Below, piece after piece: positions 1 to 7,233 of a DNA stretch of 11,350 nucleotides. A program made the translations under genes and the position numbers. Numbering within the stretch: position 1 is the first letter of the stretch; every line of letters starts with the position of its first letter. Where the stretch lies: the NCBI GenBank assembly GCA_004151065.3, contig NWUY0304960335.1, positions 1 to 11,350 on the forward strand, given 5' to 3'. The DNA is from Larix sibirica (Eukaryota; Streptophyta; Pinopsida; Pinales; Pinaceae). A model generated the notes under the pieces. The model did not search any database. It had not been told where the DNA came from and was given only the letters and a program-made list of their open reading frames with translations.

Positions 1-34
1 CGATCCCATACCGACCTCGATATGTGAAATCGTC
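1..34 (+). rRNA. rrn5: Fragment of mitochondrial 5S rRNA (window edge)
   Basis: These bases line up without gaps with the interior of plant mitochondrial 5S rRNA, the part that reads through CGATCCCAT, CCGACCTCGATATGTG and AATCGTC. Against my recollection of angiosperm sequences there are about two differences, an A at position 10 and an A at position 27. Similarity stops abruptly after base 34: the expected continuation towards the 3' half is not there. The 5' part, if present, lies outside the window. In plant mitochondria this RNA is part of the large ribosomal subunit and its gene usually sits close to the 18S gene. Because the 3' half is missing or too diverged to see, I read this as a truncated copy, not the working gene. 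Chloroplast and nuclear 5S sequences fit much less well. Confidence 0.65.
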
Positions 35-132
35 ATGAAAATACTAACAAAACTACCAGGGCCAAACTCCACCTTGCTTACCGCTGGTACAGGTTTTGCT
101 TGCAATGAGGAGATATCAATTTCATAGGCCTC

Positions 133-169
133 GGATTCTCAGTGCTTAGGGATTCTCATCAGTGCTTAG
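133..169. repeat. Tandem duplication, 17 and 20 bp
   Basis: GGATTCTCAGTGCTTAG (133-149) is followed directly by the same sequence with three extra bases (ATC after GGATTCTC) at 150-169. This looks like a recent local slippage duplication. No function is evident. Confidence 0.8.
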
Positions 170-217
170 TGCTCAAATTCATGATTTCGTGACGGCCTAA
201 ATCTGATTTTATCTTAG

Positions 218-673
218 GTCAATTTTGTCAAACAAGAGCTAGAAGAAGCAGTTCGATATGCAGAAGTAGTGAAAGATGATGAAGGAGCAGCACCATATTA
301 ATAACCTATAGATCCAGCATGGACACAAGAAGCGAAGTAATAAGCTTAAGTAAGTGGCGAAGGCAGCAGTTGATGTGGGTGAAGCTGTAGATTCATAAGA
401 TGTTGACTCAGCCGATCCAGCAGAAGCAAAGGCGGGGGTAGCACCATAAGTCGAAGCGAAGGAAGGAGCATCACCAATAGCAAGAAAGAGAAAGAGAAAT
501 AGGAGCAGCAGCCGGATAAAGTTGTAGTAGTTGTAATAGTTGATTCAGTCGACTCTGTTAATCCATCGGTTGAACCAGTAGATGAAGGAAAGCTAGCAGG
601 AAAGCCACCAGCGGGGAAGGATAGAGAAAGAAAAGATATTATGGAGTCGAGGTTGCAAGCTCACCCCTGTTGA
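218..673 (+). pseudogene. Decayed coding-like patches, acidic and V/D/S/A-rich
   Basis: No intact gene is present, but three stretches read like protein in different frames. Frame 2 is open over 218-301 and gives an acidic peptide containing QELEEAVRYAEVVKDDEGAA. Frame 3 over 363-482 gives an Ala/Asp/Glu/Val-rich peptide with the pieces AVDVGEAVDS and DVDSADPAEAKAGVAP, broken by TAA at 396 and 447. Frame 2 over 503-673 is open for 56 codons and contains IVDSVDSVNPSVEPVDEG. The similar VDS/DVDS themes in the last two suggest that they are diverged copies of one repeated unit, or that a single acidic coding region has suffered indels. I do not recognise a family. The alternative is that GA- and GT-rich simple sequence merely produces this composition by chance. 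Confidence 0.25.
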
Positions 674-1195
674 TCCGGGGGAGGGAGAGCCGCATGCGAT
701 GGTCATGAATGAAAGCCCTGAGCGAATGAAGAGAGGTAGGGCAGACGATGCACCCATGGAAGGACAGGACGTCCAAAGAAGACAATCGCTATAGAGCTGG
801 GGAGCGATTTCTAGTGATATAGATCGAGTAGTTGGGTAATCGCTAACGTGCCTTCATTCGATTGGGATTACGAAGTGTTTCTCTTTTGAGAATATTGGAT
901 TGGTTCGAAAAGAGAGAAAGGACCCGTTCAATCCAGACCCAAGAGAGAGGCCATACCCCTCACGAAACTTACATCTACGAAACACACGTTCCTACCTCGA
1001 CTGGATGGAAGGAGGAATGAATTACGAAGCTTACATACGTTGATTCATCATTACAACAAGGCCACATACAAGAGAATGCTTACACATGTTGCTAGCGTTA
1101 GTTGCCTAGCTTTTGGTCTTGCTAGAGCTAGTCCATTCGAAATGCAATTCCATATTTAGTGGTTGAGTCTTGAACGATTCTTAATATTGGCAGAT
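674..1195. other. No gene recognised
   Basis: About 520 bases with no credible reading frame, tRNA or rRNA. The only recognisable word is GAGCCGCATGCGATGG at 687-702, which resembles the 5' strand of a group II intron domain V but lacks the matching 3' strand. The rest is mixed sequence without clear repeats. Confidence 0.5.
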
Positions 1196-1393
1196 TCACC
1201 AGGCGCGGAAGCAAAGATAGCATCTGAGCCAGGCAGCCTTGAGCAATATAGAAGTTATTAAGGCATCGCTCATTTCGGATCCTCCAGTGCCAGTAGCAGT
1301 AGTTCCAGCAGCTACAATAGCAGGAATAAAGACAAAGGCAGATCCAATTGATTCGGGATAAAAATGAACTTTTTCTTTTTGAAGAATGGCAGT
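1196..1393 (-). other. Unassigned minus-strand open frame, possible gene remnant
   Basis: On the minus strand one frame is open from 1393 down to a TGA at 1196-1198, about 65 codons. It gives a protein-like order: a charged start (QKEKVHFYPES), then a small-residue hydrophobic stretch (SAFVFIPAIVAAGTTATG) that could cross a membrane, then GGSEMSDALITSILL. The only in-frame ATG is the one within SEM, so there is no obvious start. A second minus-strand frame over 1128-1400 overlaps it and has a cysteine-rich, unlikely composition. I do not recognise either. It may be a fragment of a gene that has lost its start, or chance. Confidence 0.2.
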
Positions 1394-1891
1394 TTAACAC
1401 GTTTACATAGCTAGGGGAATGGACTCGATAGGATTGGATAGTCTTGCTTCTTTAAACCTACGACTTCCCCCTTTTAGGCTTCGCTCAAATAGACCCAACG
1501 ATCCTGCCTGAGACTTGATACCTTGCCGCCTGCTGATCCCGCCTACTGCTTGACCGCATGCCTTATCGATATTACTGCCCGCCTGATATCGACCTTGCGA
1601 CCTTCTTACTTTTCAACGGCGAGAAAGCAACGGCAACTTCCATTACTTCAGTTCCTTGGTCCTTTATGAAGTCAGGTTCATTAGCACTTAGTTTTATTGA
1701 TCGGTACTTTATGGTTGAGGATGACTGGATACATCGTTAAGGTGGTGAAACAGGCGAGACATGGAACGGAAATGCCATTTGAGGAAGGTTTTGCTAGGGA
1801 TGGAATTCACCTCTGCTGATACTGGTGCAGCGTTGGATGCTTGGGAATACTATGGGGGAACATTTCATAAATAGGCCTACGCATTAAGGGA
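1394..1891. other. No gene recognised
   Basis: Intergenic sequence before the minisatellite. A 60-codon plus-strand frame (1558-1740) starts with ATG but has no recognisable motif or family likeness, and nothing else supports it as a gene. A loosely repeated word around GCCTGCTGATCCCGCC and CTGCCCGCCTGATATCG lies at 1525-1595. Confidence 0.45.
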
Positions 1892-2174
1892 GCATAGCGG
1901 GCAGTTCAAAGAAAGCATAACGGGAAAATAAGACAGAGCGTAGCGGGCAGTAATGAAAAAGCGTAATGGGCAGAGGAGACAGAACATAGCGGGCAGTAAT
2001 GAAAGAGCATAACGGGCAGAGGATATTTAGCGTAGCGGGCAGTTCAGAGAGAGCGTAACGGGCAGTTCAGATTGATCAGATTGGGCAGAGGAAACAGAGC
2101 GTAGTGGGCAGACCAGGCAGAGAACGTAGCGGGCAGTCAAGATTTAGCGTAGCGGGCAGCTTCGTAACGGGCAG
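1892..2174. repeat. 23-bp minisatellite, about 13 units
   Basis: The core GCGTAGCGGGCAG (variants GCATAGC, GCATAAC, GCGTAAC, GCGTAGT) begins at 1892, 1915, 1938, 1961, 1984, 2007, 2030, 2053, 2076 (degenerate), 2099, 2124, 2147 and 2162. The spacing is exactly 23 bases for the first ten units, then 25 (a 2-bp insertion), 23 and 15. The 13-base core is well kept, while the roughly 10 bases between cores vary more and alternate between TTCA-, TAATGAAA- and AGGA-type spacers. This looks like a tandem array that arose by slippage or unequal recombination and has since accumulated substitutions. Unit length is not a multiple of three and no frame runs through it, so it is not a coding repeat. Confidence 0.9.
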
Positions 2175-2326
2175 CTTAGATACTGGCGGATCAGAGTATG
2201 AGGCAGAAGACCCAGGGGGATGCAGAGGACCAGGCGTAGGCTCCAGCATCCGGGTTGGGCAGCAGAGACATCACACGGGGTTCGGATCCAGCATTCGGGG
2301 CTAGCGAGCCAGCATACAGGCAACCG

Positions 2327-2419
2327 ATACATCATCCTGGGCGAGGGTTCATCATCCTGCAAATCACCTCCATCTTCTCACCGTTCCAGCAACCTTCAAA
2401 TACATCATCCTGGGCGAGG
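2327..2419. repeat. 20-bp direct repeat, period 73
   Basis: ATACATCATCCTGGGCGAGG occurs identically at 2327-2346 and 2400-2419. A shorter echo, TTCATCATCCTGCAAATC, lies just after the first copy. Several small frames cross the region but none resembles a known protein. Confidence 0.75.
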
Positions 2420-2831
2420 CTACGGGAAATGCTTCCTGGGGCTCCATCATCCCCGGATACCGCTCCCTCAGACATGGCGGCAGAATCCTAAACTAAGGCT
2501 ACGCATCAAGCATCTAGCTCAGACCTAGCCTCCTGATTCTACGACTTTTCCCATTTCCCTTTCTATCCATGTGTGATGAGCCCTGATTCTACTCTCTTTG
2601 ATACTTTTCCACCTCTAGCAGAGGAGAGGGAGGTTCGCCCACTCATTTAGGCTGATTTGGGACACACCTTTCCCAGAAACAACGCATCTCCCATTTACAA
2701 CCTTACCCCACTTGGCTTTCATGAGTGAGCACTGATTCCAAAACTTAAGCATGAAGGAAGTATCGCACACCGCATTTTATTTGGAACACTTTGCCGAAAC
2801 CTACTACTGCCTCAGCCCTCACTGGGATTGA
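2420..2831. other. Pyrimidine-rich spacer, no gene
   Basis: Mostly C/T-rich sequence without a credible gene. CTGATTCTAC appears twice about 50 bases apart (near 2532 and 2583), suggesting further diverged repetition. Nothing resembles a tRNA or a conserved mitochondrial exon. Confidence 0.45.
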
Positions 2832-3257
2832 ATGAAACCCCGCATGGGACTCCAGAAAGCCCAGAAACTAGCCGAATTCAACACTCCCGCCAGGGTATTA
2901 CCCTCGATCCAGCCTACCTGCCTACCCCCAATGAACTGGACCTGGAAACTCCGATTTGAAACAACTTATCACCTAGGCAACTGCGGAACTGCCTTAGCTT
3001 ACTCCCCTGCTACTTACCCAATGAAGCACCCTCCACACCTCCAAACCGCTAAATCCACAAGCTACACTCCCAATGCTGAGACAACACACATTTCCGCAAG
3101 CACACCCAGCATTCTACACTTCCTCCAGATTACACCAAGCATGCTTGATAACATGAATACAAACATGCTTCCAGAACCAAGCATCCTCGAAGTACTTCAA
3201 GGTCCAAAAGTGATGTTTGAATGCCTGAAACATGCCCGTATAATTTATTTGTTATAA
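2832..3257 (+). CDS. Unassigned open reading frame, 141 codons
   Basis: The frame starts with ATG at 2832 and ends in TAA, giving a protein of 141 residues rich in Thr, Pro, Ser and Leu. I see no signal peptide, no membrane segment, no metal-binding cluster and no catalytic motif, and I do not recognise a family. The surrounding DNA is C/A-rich, and such composition lowers the chance of stop codons, so an open frame of this length can arise without selection. The word AAGCATGCTT and related pieces recur near the end (around 3138 and 3165), which suggests repeat-derived sequence. No neighbouring gene or promoter supports expression. It is most likely a chance frame; a species-specific mitochondrial protein is possible but unsupported. 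Confidence 0.15.
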   Translation: MKPRMGLQKAQKLAEFNTPARVLPSIQPTCLPPMNWTWKLRFETTYHLGNCGTALAYSPATYPMKHPPHLQTAKSTSYTPNAETTHISASTPSILHFLQITPSMLDNMNTNMLPEPSILEVLQGPKVMFECLKHARIIYLL

Positions 3258-4080
3258 ACTATTCATGGTGGCTTTATTTCTTGCTTGCTAGCTTTGTCTG
3301 GCTGGCTGAATGGGCTTTGTCCGGTTGGCGGCTTTATGGCTCCCCAATGAATGAGTAAGTAGCGGCTGACTTTACGTATCCCCAGAAGTAGCTCGCTCAT
3401 CCACTCACCCAACCTGAAACGGCTACAGCAGTATGGCTTTTCACTCGTCCAGGTAAGTACAGTCTTGCGCTTATCCAAAGAAAGTCTGGTGCTTAAAAGT
3501 AAATGTTTAAGCATCAAAGACATCATTCGATGTGTCTCACAAAGACACGAACAAGATGCCTCTTCCAATCCACCATCCAGTAGAAGCGTTAGTAGAGCTG
3601 CTGCCTATCCCTTGTTGCCAAACAAACCAACTACTTTACAAGATGCCTTTCGGAAATCCATCAACCAGAAGGGCGTGTCTGACAGACAGAAGTGGTTGTC
3701 CTGCATAAGTTTACGTGTAGAGCTGCTTCCTCTTCCCCATTAGGGAGTTACCCATAAGTTAGTAGTTTTTTGCTTTATTACGTATCCCCCAGATATATTG
3801 AACCTGATTTACTGACCCAGATGTATGGAGTAGCTTATTTATTTAACCAGAAGTAGTCACCCAGTCCACTTGAGTAGCTGAAGTATGAAACCAGTCCAGT
3901 ATGAGGGTGCTGCTGCTAGGTGCTACGAAAGAATCCCCTATAATAAGGGAGTATAAAGGTAATCATTCATGGATGGTTTCCTGCATGCTGTTAAGGCAGG
4001 TCATTCTGTTTCTTCTCTTTGCCGGGATGCCTTCATTCCCAGGTGTTGGCTGGCAGTGCTGGTTTGACAATAGAGGTATT
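3258..4080. other. Diverged repeats, no gene recognised
   Basis: No credible gene. Several words recur loosely. ACGTATCCCC followed by AGA appears near 3375 and 3780, and CCAGAAGTAG appears near 3384 and 3848. Two related blocks begin with ACAAGATGCC at 3551 and 3638 and end in GTAGAGCTGCT; the second carries about 38 extra bases, including the small hairpin TGTCT-GAC-AGACA at 3676-3688. Frames crossing these blocks have no family likeness. Confidence 0.5.
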
Positions 4081-4215
4081 GAGTAGAGATAGAGAGATCT
4101 GGAGAGATATAGATAGATATAGATTGGTATAGAATATCGAGTAGAGATGGAGGGTAGGAATAGAAGGTAAGGCTGAGAGATGAGGATGTAGGTAAGGTAG
4201 AGAGTAGAGGAGGTA
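4081..4215. repeat. Purine-rich GA/GATA simple sequence
   Basis: The plus strand is strongly biased to A and G and is built of AGAT, AGAGAT, GATATAGAT and TAGAG words, with almost no C. The strand asymmetry produces long open frames on the opposite strand that are rich in Ser, Pro and Leu, which I take as artefacts. Confidence 0.7.
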
Positions 4216-4353
4216 ATTGAATGAGTGGGACTGAAAGCGTACGTGAGTCCAGGCCTCTAGTGAAGGGACTCGGCTTGGTGAGAGTTAATGTATGTCGGTA
4301 GATAATTGTTTGGTGAATCAATCTCGTTGCTGGTTTGATGGGAAGGCAGGTGT

Positions 4354-4383
4354 GGGCAGTGTTGGTTCGGGCAGTGTTGGTTC
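4354..4383. repeat. 15-bp perfect tandem duplication
   Basis: GGGCAGTGTTGGTTC occurs twice in direct succession, at 4354-4368 and 4369-4383, with no mismatch. Confidence 0.9.
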
Positions 4384-4500
4384 AACGGGTGAGCTTTGAT
4401 AGATGGGTGCAAGGGGTAGTAGGATGGCCGCTCATTAGGTAGATCGAGGAGGAAGAGAGAATATATAAGTAGGTGGAGAGAGGGAAGGCAGCAGGCTACC

Positions 4501-4625
4501 GGATCAATCACCAATATGAAGGCAGGTGGGGAGATAGATCAATCACAGGCAGGCAGGTAGGCGGTAGGATCAATCACCAATAAGGAGGAAGGTGGTAGCT
4601 ATAATTACCCAATATGGAGGCAAGC
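4501..4625. repeat. Degenerate tandem repeat, about 31-35 bp units
   Basis: GATCAATCA begins at 4502, 4537 and 4568, and a more diverged copy (ATTACCCAATATGGAGGCA) lies near 4602. Each is followed by an AATATGAAGGCAGGTGG-like stretch, including the short run CAGGCAGGCAGG. There are about four units of uneven length. Confidence 0.65.
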
Positions 4626-4797
4626 GGTCTCTTTCTTTTTTGTTATTATTAGAAAATATTCTGGCAGGTGGTAAGGTTGATAGCAGCAGTTAGGTTGACT
4701 GGTTGTGAAGATGACTAACTGGATTATAGACCAGGTTGAATAGTGACCCATGACCAGTAGGTAAATGAATTTGGGAACAGGTGAAATAGAGTCCCGT

Positions 4798-4888
4798 GGG
4801 CAATTTGTGCCCTCTACATTAAGCCGTTATAGTCGTACGCGACAGTCTCCAAAGATAAGTAACTACAAGTCCTCCGGGTTCACCGGAG
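4798..4888. other. Two short perfect hairpins
   Basis: GGGCA-ATTTG-TGCCC at 4798-4812 and CTCCGG-GTTCA-CCGGAG at 4872-4888 can each fold into a 5- or 6-bp stem with a 5-base loop. Neither is followed by a T-run, and neither has tRNA arm geometry. They could be RNA-stabilising stems near a transcript end, but no gene ends here. Confidence 0.4.
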
Positions 4889-5344
4889 CTCTGCCTTATT
4901 ACATCTATGTAAGTGCTGCTCCTTTTGCGAGAAGCCTTTTGATAGTTAACGCTCAGTTGGCAGTGTGGGCTAGGAGGTTTAGTTCATATTAGGCAAACCG
5001 TACGCCTCAGGGGAGCGGTGCCCAAGGGGAAGCACACCGGGCCAGGAAGGATGGCGAACCTTACTTAGGAAGCTTAGGAGGGAAACACCAACCATCGGGG
5101 CCTGCAGATCCACCGTGAGGCTAGGTCGAGTAGACGTTTGTAAGGCCATACACAAATGACCTAGTCTCAGTTTACATCTCACCCAATAACCACCTATTGG
5201 AGGTGCCATCCCAACAATACCTTCCTTCCTTAGGCTATTCACCCTCCTAGCCTAGGCCTTCAATCAGTGTCTCCCCTCCTAGTAGTCCTTATAGCGGGCC
5301 CTCCCTATTAGAACCTAGTAGGTGCAATAAACCTTATGAAGTTT
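4889..5344. other. Complex non-repetitive block, no gene identified
   Basis: This stretch has balanced composition and few simple repeats, unlike its surroundings, and includes GC-rich words such as GGGAGCGGTGCCCAAGGGG (5010-5028). Frames of 75-87 codons on both strands show no family likeness. It could be the remnant of an intron or of a structured RNA, but I cannot match it to one by eye. Confidence 0.3.
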
Positions 5345-5357
5345 GGGCTATGAGCCC
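5345..5357. other. Hairpin GGGCT-ATG-AGCCC
   Basis: A 5-bp perfect stem with a 3-base loop. It can extend outward with T-A and G-T pairs (TTT before, GAA after). No T-run follows and no gene ends here. Confidence 0.5.
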
Positions 5358-5619
5358 GAAAATTGATAAAGTAGATTAGCCCTTCCCCTCCTATGTCGGG
5401 AAAGCGAGTCCCTTCCTTTGGAAAAGCTATCTTTGACTTTTCTCTTCTGGGTTAGCGCTCTATTCTAAGGGGAGGTAGGCCTTTCTCTTTATATAGGGCT
5501 CTTATATAGAGGTTATTTTCAGGGAGGTAGGTGGTAAGCTTACCGAGAACCTTATTGCTCTTGATATTGACTGTATGCATTAAGGAAAGATAGCTATAGA
5601 GCCATTTCATGCTTAGTTC
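5358..5619. other. No gene recognised
   Basis: AT-richer spacer. CTCTTTATATAGG (from 5486) is followed by a near copy CTCTTATATAGAGG (from 5500). There is no coding signal. Confidence 0.4.
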
Positions 5620-5770
5620 TACTTGGTGTTGAACGCTTCTTGGTCTCTGTGGCTTAACGCTCCCTGATCTCTACGCTTAATGCTTTCTGGTCTTCGCGGC
5701 TTAACGCTCCCTGATCTCTATGCTCCTTGTCTTCACGCTTAATGCTGGCTGGTCTCTATGCTTACCACTT
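5620..5770. repeat. Tandem repeats with a 47-bp period
   Basis: GGCTTAACGCTCCCTGATCT is found at 5651 and again at 5698, a period of 47 bases. Each copy is followed by further short variants of CGCTTAATGCTTTCTGGTCT. More diverged versions reach outward to about 5620 (TTGAACGCTTCTTGGTCTCT) and 5770. The array appears to be a sub-repeat of about 20-27 bases that was then amplified as a doubled unit. Confidence 0.75.
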
Positions 5771-6581
5771 CATGCTTACCATTTTCTATTACTTCATTGA
5801 TAAGGCCTTTTCATTAAGGCTTTTCATTCATGTTTATTACATATATAAGAGCCTAATGGAATGAGCATAGAAGATTGTTTAAGCAGGCATCAAAGATGGA
5901 ACCATTATAACATAAATAAGGATCTGAATTATAAGCTCCTCATTAGAGATGGTTTTCTATCTGGGCGGAGGGCTAATTCCCCCTCCCTATGGGGATTCGG
6001 GGAAATTGATTTGCCCTTTCCCGCCGGAGCTCTAACTGGGCTATAAACCTGTCTCGCCAGAACTAACCGAGCCAATATAGGCCTAAGGGTCTTAATCCAA
6101 ACCAGTAGATCCATCCCCTACCCATAAGGCCCCTATTCATAAGGCAAGTAATGGGGAGGTGAGTAATGGGGCAGTTACCCTAATCAATGATGATATGCAC
6201 GAAATTAAAAAGTCTCCGTAACACAAACTCTTTTCGGAGCAATTTCCTCTCCTTATCAGTCGAGCCCCCTGTCGGGTCCTTGATAAAGAACTCCGTAAGC
6301 TTGGAGCTATTTCTCTTTATCAAACCTCCGTAACTTCTCCGTAATTCTCCAAGTAGAATGGTAGAATGTTTCAAATATAGTGATGAGGGGGTTCATGGAT
6401 GAATGGTAAACCGCCTGAAAGGCCATTTTAGCGCGTATTAAAGCCACTTTCTTATTTCTGTACCACTCTGTTATAATTGTTATTCTACGCGGTATATAAA
6501 GGTTTTATTCTGATTTAATGCATTCTACATCTTCCGATTCTATGTGTCCTATAAGGTTAGCTGGTCTATGTTCGCTTCTGA
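5771..6581. other. No gene recognised
   Basis: Mixed spacer. A 61-codon frame starts with ATG at 5861 and ends at 6046, and a minus-strand frame of 64 codons covers 6180-6374. Neither has a known motif. Around 5967-5990 the plus strand can form a GGAGGG/CCCTCC stem. CTCCGTAA recurs at about 6204, 6291 and 6326, another diverged local repetition. Confidence 0.4.
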
Positions 6582-6960
6582 GTGAAGCCTATACCAATTC
6601 GTTGTTTCGGGTTTGAAACCTATACTTTGAAGCCTATACTTTGAAGCCTATACTACCATGGGGATCTCTTGAAGCCTATGCTATTATGTTGGAGATTTCA
6701 TAGTATATTGCCTATACTGTGTAGATTGCCTATACTACGGGACTTCTTGAAGCCTATACTATGTGATCTCTTTAAGCCTACTCATTGTGCAGGTATAAAG
6801 TGTGCACTATGGGGACTTCTTTTAAGGGGACTTCTTTTCCGATTGTGTATATAAAGCCTAGACTATGGGGGGATTTATCCTATACCATGGGGACTTTATA
6901 GATCCATTCATTATTTGAGGTTTTAAAGCGTGTACTGTGATATCTCCTAAACCATGGGAC
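6582..6960. repeat. Degenerate repeat array built on TGAAGCCTATACTT
   Basis: Three near-perfect tandem 14-mers lie at 6614-6627, 6628-6641 and 6642-6655 (the first has AAACC for AAGCC, the last ends in A). Flanking copies at 6582, 6670, 6709, 6727, 6748 and near 6772 are spaced 18-28 bases and keep GCCTATAC. A second word, ATGGGGACTTCT and variants, alternates with it at about 6658, 6805, 6824, 6866, 6887 and 6953. This looks like a composite repeat decaying outward from a better-kept centre. No coding role is apparent. Confidence 0.75.
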
Positions 6961-7130
6961 AATGCTCTGCCTTTTAGTTGTTAGTAGAAGACTGTAAGCT
7001 GTTAGTAGGATAGGCGTGATAACCCTATTAAAGGTATGGTAAGTAGGTGTACAGTAATTCTACTGGCTGGTAAAGAGGTATAGTCACTTTATAAAGATGA
7101 CACAGTAGCTTTATTTATTAATTCTCTCTC

Positions 7131-7146
7131 TATCTATCTATCTATC
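7131..7146. repeat. TATC microsatellite
   Basis: Four TATC units, preceded by a short TC run (TCTCTCTC) and followed by TTCC. Confidence 0.85.
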
Positions 7147-7201
7147 TTCCTAGCTATAGGGGGCTGAGTATATAATAGAAAAGGATGCCCTTTCAAGGCC
7201 C

Positions 7202-7233
7202 TTTCTGTGATGTCATTTCTGTGATGTCATTTC
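7202..7233. repeat. 14-bp perfect tandem duplication
   Basis: TTTCTGTGATGTCA is repeated exactly at 7202-7215 and 7216-7229, and the first four bases of a third copy (TTTC) follow. Confidence 0.9.

Noticed and set aside
1892-2174. CRISPR-like array
   Set aside because: The repeat is 13 bases and the spacers only about 10 bases and related to each other; no cas genes are present.
3676-3688. Hairpin TGTCT-GAC-AGACA as a terminator
   Set aside because: The stem is short, no T-run follows and no gene ends upstream.
4461-4471. ATATATAAGTA, similar to plant mitochondrial promoter words
   Set aside because: Such short AT-rich words are frequent by chance, and there is no gene downstream.
4001-4514. 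Two minus-strand frames of 85-106 codons
   Set aside because: They are the reverse of purine-rich simple sequence, which lacks stops on that strand; the Ser/Pro/Leu-rich products are artefacts.
4872-4888. GTTCA flanked by pairing bases, as a tRNA T arm
   Set aside because: The loop has five bases instead of seven, and no acceptor, D or anticodon arm can be drawn around it.
5838-5863. ATATATAAGAG before the ATG at 5861, as a possible promoter and start
   Set aside because: The 61-codon frame has no recognisable likeness, and the promoter word is too short to be evidence.
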